From assembly GCA_964583095.1 (NCBI GenBank), contig CAZOVB010000120.1, forward strand, positions 1 to 6,501: DNA of 6,501 nucleotides. The letters are read 5' to 3'. The notes beneath the pieces are model-generated. The model saw nothing but the letters and a program-made list of their open reading frames with translations. It was not told where the DNA came from and ran no database searches. Numbering within the stretch: the stretch's first letter is position 1; every line of letters begins with the position of its first letter. Made by a program: the position numbers and the translations under genes. Origin of the DNA: CAZOVB01 sp964583095. Its GTDB lineage: Bacteria > Planctomycetota > Phycisphaerae > SM23-33. Positions 5,553 through 6,501 of this stretch are shown piece by piece.

Positions 5553-5778
5553 TCTCGACCTCCTTGTAGACTTCCCGGATCATCTGACGGGCTTTCTTCA
5601 CGATCGGGCCCTTCGGTGCGCCTCGGGGCAGCTCGGCGTACAGCGCGCGTGTCAGCGACTTCTCGCACTCTTCCAGGGGCATGCCGGCAGAGGCCGCCCC
5701 ACGCACCATCTCACGGGCCTGCTGGTCCAGTAGGTGCTGCTCCAGTCGATCTGCTTCACTTCGGGTGTCGTTGTTCAT
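5536..5778 (-). CDS. Small charged helical phage protein of unknown function (80 aa)
   Basis: The product is 80 residues, beginning MNNDTRSEAD and ending in an acidic/Gln tail (EVESEQQK). It is dominated by charged helices: residues about 7-28 (RLEQHLLDQQAREMV), 34-50 (two Cys-poor, Glu-rich turns around LEECEKSL) and a basic C-terminal helix (VKKARQMIREVYKEVE). No known motif is recognised. The frame stays open upstream to 5964, but I chose the ATG at 5778 because it has AGGAGG 8 nt upstream and forms an ATGA overlap with the preceding gene. The longer version would overlap that gene almost completely. Confidence 0.82.
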   Translation of the reverse strand: MNNDTRSEADRLEQHLLDQQAREMVRGAASAGMPLEECEKSLTRALYAELPRGAPKGPIVKKARQMIREVYKEVESEQQK

Positions 5779-5996
5779 GGTGTCAGCCTCCTGACGGTGT
5801 TCTCTGCACGTTGTAACGAGCCACGCAGCCGGTTCATAGTACACAGCACTCGACTGGCATGGTGCGCTTTGTAAGGGCCTGGTGGCAGCCGGTTCACGAT
5901 ACTCAGTGCGCGGCGCGCCGCCAATATCTGCATGTGGAGGCGGACGCGGTGACTCTTCCCCCACCCGCGTGAATACTGAGTTATTATTGCTCCCAT
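5775..5996 (-). CDS. Very basic small protein with an internal 20-residue duplication (73 aa)
   Basis: The product is 73 residues with about a dozen Arg and only one Glu, so it is strongly basic and may bind nucleic acid (inference). Residues 27-44 and 47-64 are a tandem repeat with a 20-residue period: both start with Ala, share Arg, Leu and an identical NRL core (N35-R36-L37 and N55-R56-L57), and end in a basic residue then Ala. I recognise no family. The start at 5996 has GAGGA about 7 nt upstream, and the gene ends in an ATGA overlap with the next. A 31-bp gap separates it from the 115-residue gene before it. Confidence 0.75.
   Translation of the reverse strand: MGAIITQYSRGWGKSHRVRLHMQILAARRALSIVNRLPPGPYKAHHASRVLCTMNRLRGSLQRAENTVRRLTP
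5825..5896 (-). repeat. 60-bp-period direct repeat inside the 73-aa gene
   Basis: The 12-mer GCAGCCGGTTCA occurs at 5825-5836 and again at 5885-5896, exactly 60 bp apart and in the same codon frame. The flanking bases are similar but diverged. It encodes the shared NRL core of the two 20-residue protein repeats, so it looks like an old in-frame tandem duplication. Confidence 0.7.
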
Positions 5997-6027
5997 CGTC
6001 GTTTCCTCGTCTCTTCAGTGGGGTGGA

Positions 6028-6375
6028 TTACAGCTCCAGGCGCTGGTGGATGTTCATCACCATGCCGCGCATCGCCATGATCGTTGAAGTACCTTTCCGG
6101 ATCTCTGCTCCCAGCGGTGTGGCCGGTGGCTCTGGTGTGGGCTCCGCTTGCTCCCTGTTCTCGCTCCTGTCAGACATCACAGGATTAAGGCGCCCGTGCA
6201 GCTTCTCCAGCAGGCCCACCAGCTTCTCCAGCTCATTCTGCTGAAAATTGATCTCCCTGGGGATCTCGTTGTCGCCTGGGCGGGTGCTTTTCTGCGCACT
6301 ATCCAGGCTGCCGTGCCCCATACCCTGATTCTGCATGGCTTGGCGCTTCTCTTGCTCTATATCATTACCAATCAT
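6028..6375 (-). CDS. Phage protein with central coiled-coil segment, unknown function (115 aa)
   Basis: The product is 115 residues. The first 35 are polar and Gln/Gly-rich, likely disordered. Residues about 40-66 form an amphipathic Leu/Glu/Lys helix (ELEKLVGLLEKLHGRL) suited to coiled-coil pairing. A Pro/Glu-rich linker (EPTPEPPATP, about 77-86) leads to a C-terminal helix (TSTIMAMRGMVMNIHQRLEL) that is Met-rich. This pattern of helix, Pro-rich linker and final helix ending in RLEL is one I associate with uncharacterised small phage proteins, but I can give no function. GAGGA lies 8 nt before the ATG at 6375. An in-frame ATG at codon 14 lacks such a site. Confidence 0.82.
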   Translation of the reverse strand: MIGNDIEQEKRQAMQNQGMGHGSLDSAQKSTRPGDNEIPREINFQQNELEKLVGLLEKLHGRLNPVMSDRSENREQAEPTPEPPATPLGAEIRKGTSTIMAMRGMVMNIHQRLEL

Positions 6376-6394
6376 ATCGGCGTTCCTCTGGTTT

Positions 6395-6411
6395 CCCGGG
6401 TCATGCCCGGG
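6395..6411. repeat. Paired CCCGGG hairpin around the stop of the 27-aa ORF
   Basis: CCCGGG at 6395-6400 and 6406-6411 are separated by 5 nt (which include the TGA stop at 6403-6401). In RNA they can form a 6-bp G/C hairpin just upstream of the ribosome binding site of the 115-residue gene. It might tune translation or be incidental. Confidence 0.35.
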
Positions 6412-6484
6412 TGTCGATGATCGAGCCTTTCGGCACAGTTTGCAGATACTGTGCAGCGTAGTGCTGCTGATAGCGTGGGTGCAT
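6401..6484 (-). CDS. 27-residue mini-protein
   Basis: This is a short frame beginning MHPRYQQHYA and ending SIIDTRA, rich in Gln, His and Tyr at the N-terminus. It is supported by GGAGG 7 nt before the ATG, by a TGATG overlap (one base) with an apparent upstream stop, and by mostly G/C third positions. No family is recognised. A competing ORF in another frame (6491-6372, 39 residues) shares the region, but its ATG directly abuts the GGAGG and its codon use is poorer. Confidence 0.5.
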   Translation of the reverse strand: MHPRYQQHYAAQYLQTVPKGSIIDTRA

Positions 6485-6501
6485 CACTCATCCTCCACGA
6501 T
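6484..6501 (-). CDS. C-terminal end of an upstream gene (five codons visible)
   Basis: From the window edge one frame reads IVEDE then TGA, with the stop overlapping the ATG of the 27-residue ORF by one base. The acidic ending and TGATG junction fit the coupled gene string, but five codons are too few to identify anything or to be sure. Confidence 0.35.
   Translation of the reverse strand: MVEDE

Noticed and set aside
5536..5964. Longer 142-residue version of the 80-aa protein
   Set aside because: The extra N-terminal part overlaps the 73-aa gene and lacks a start signal; the ATG at 5778 has AGGAGG and an ATGA junction.
6433..6454. Inverted repeat GCACAGT-N8-ACTGTGC as a possible LexA-type or other operator
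   Set aside because: The orientation is ACAG...CTGT rather than the LexA CTGT-N8-ACAG, it lies in a small coding frame, and 7-bp repeats of this kind are expected several times by chance in a window this size.
1..6501. CRISPR array, insertion sequence, integrase/attachment site or rRNA
   Set aside because: No regularly spaced repeats, no transposase or integrase motifs, no terminal repeats and no rRNA-like sequence were seen on either strand.

Overview
The window is a compact, GC-rich (roughly 60 % by eye) stretch of a tailed-phage genome, or possibly a prophage. Every supported gene lies on the minus strand, so transcription runs from position 6501 towards 1. Genes are packed with ATGA/GTGA-type overlaps or gaps of a few bases, almost all have clear AGGAGG-like ribosome binding sites, and many products are under 120 residues. 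The long plus-strand reading frames are antisense shadows of the GC-rich genes. The GC content and consensus-type sigma70 signals suggest a proteobacterial host, but nothing in the sequence fixes the host.

In transcription order, positions 6501 to 5041 hold a chain of small accessory genes: the last codons of an unseen gene, a 27-residue mini-protein, a 115-residue protein with a coiled-coil segment, a 73-residue very basic protein built on a 20-residue internal duplication, an 80-residue charged helical protein, an 86-residue protein with a possible helix-turn-helix, and an 84-residue protein. All appear translationally coupled or nearly so, as in phage early regions.

Positions 5040 to 4907 are a 134-bp non-coding gap, the only sizeable one. 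It carries a perfect TATAAT with no good -35, several copies of GACGAGG in both orientations around it (one pair forming a 9-bp inverted repeat that brackets the -10), and a 10-bp all-G/C inverted repeat. I read it as a regulated promoter for the replication genes. An origin-like role is a less likely alternative.

Positions 4906 to 1 are the replication module: a 24-residue leader-like ORF one base upstream of a 722-residue primase/helicase (TOPRIM-like plus SF3-type ATPase), a J-domain protein with one DnaJ-type zinc site, a 134-residue coiled-coil protein of unknown role, a probable single-stranded-DNA-binding protein with four cysteines and an Asp5 tail, and a family A DNA polymerase with intact 3'-5' exonuclease motifs, cut by the window edge just after its TGR motif. 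A near-consensus promoter (TTGACA-17 bp-TATAAA) at the end of the primase gene gives the last four genes a second transcription start.

The working model is that the primase/helicase opens and primes the template, the SSB coats single strands and the polymerase copies. The J-domain protein may recruit host DnaK to assemble or remodel the replisome. The small upstream genes probably include at least one DNA-binding regulator.
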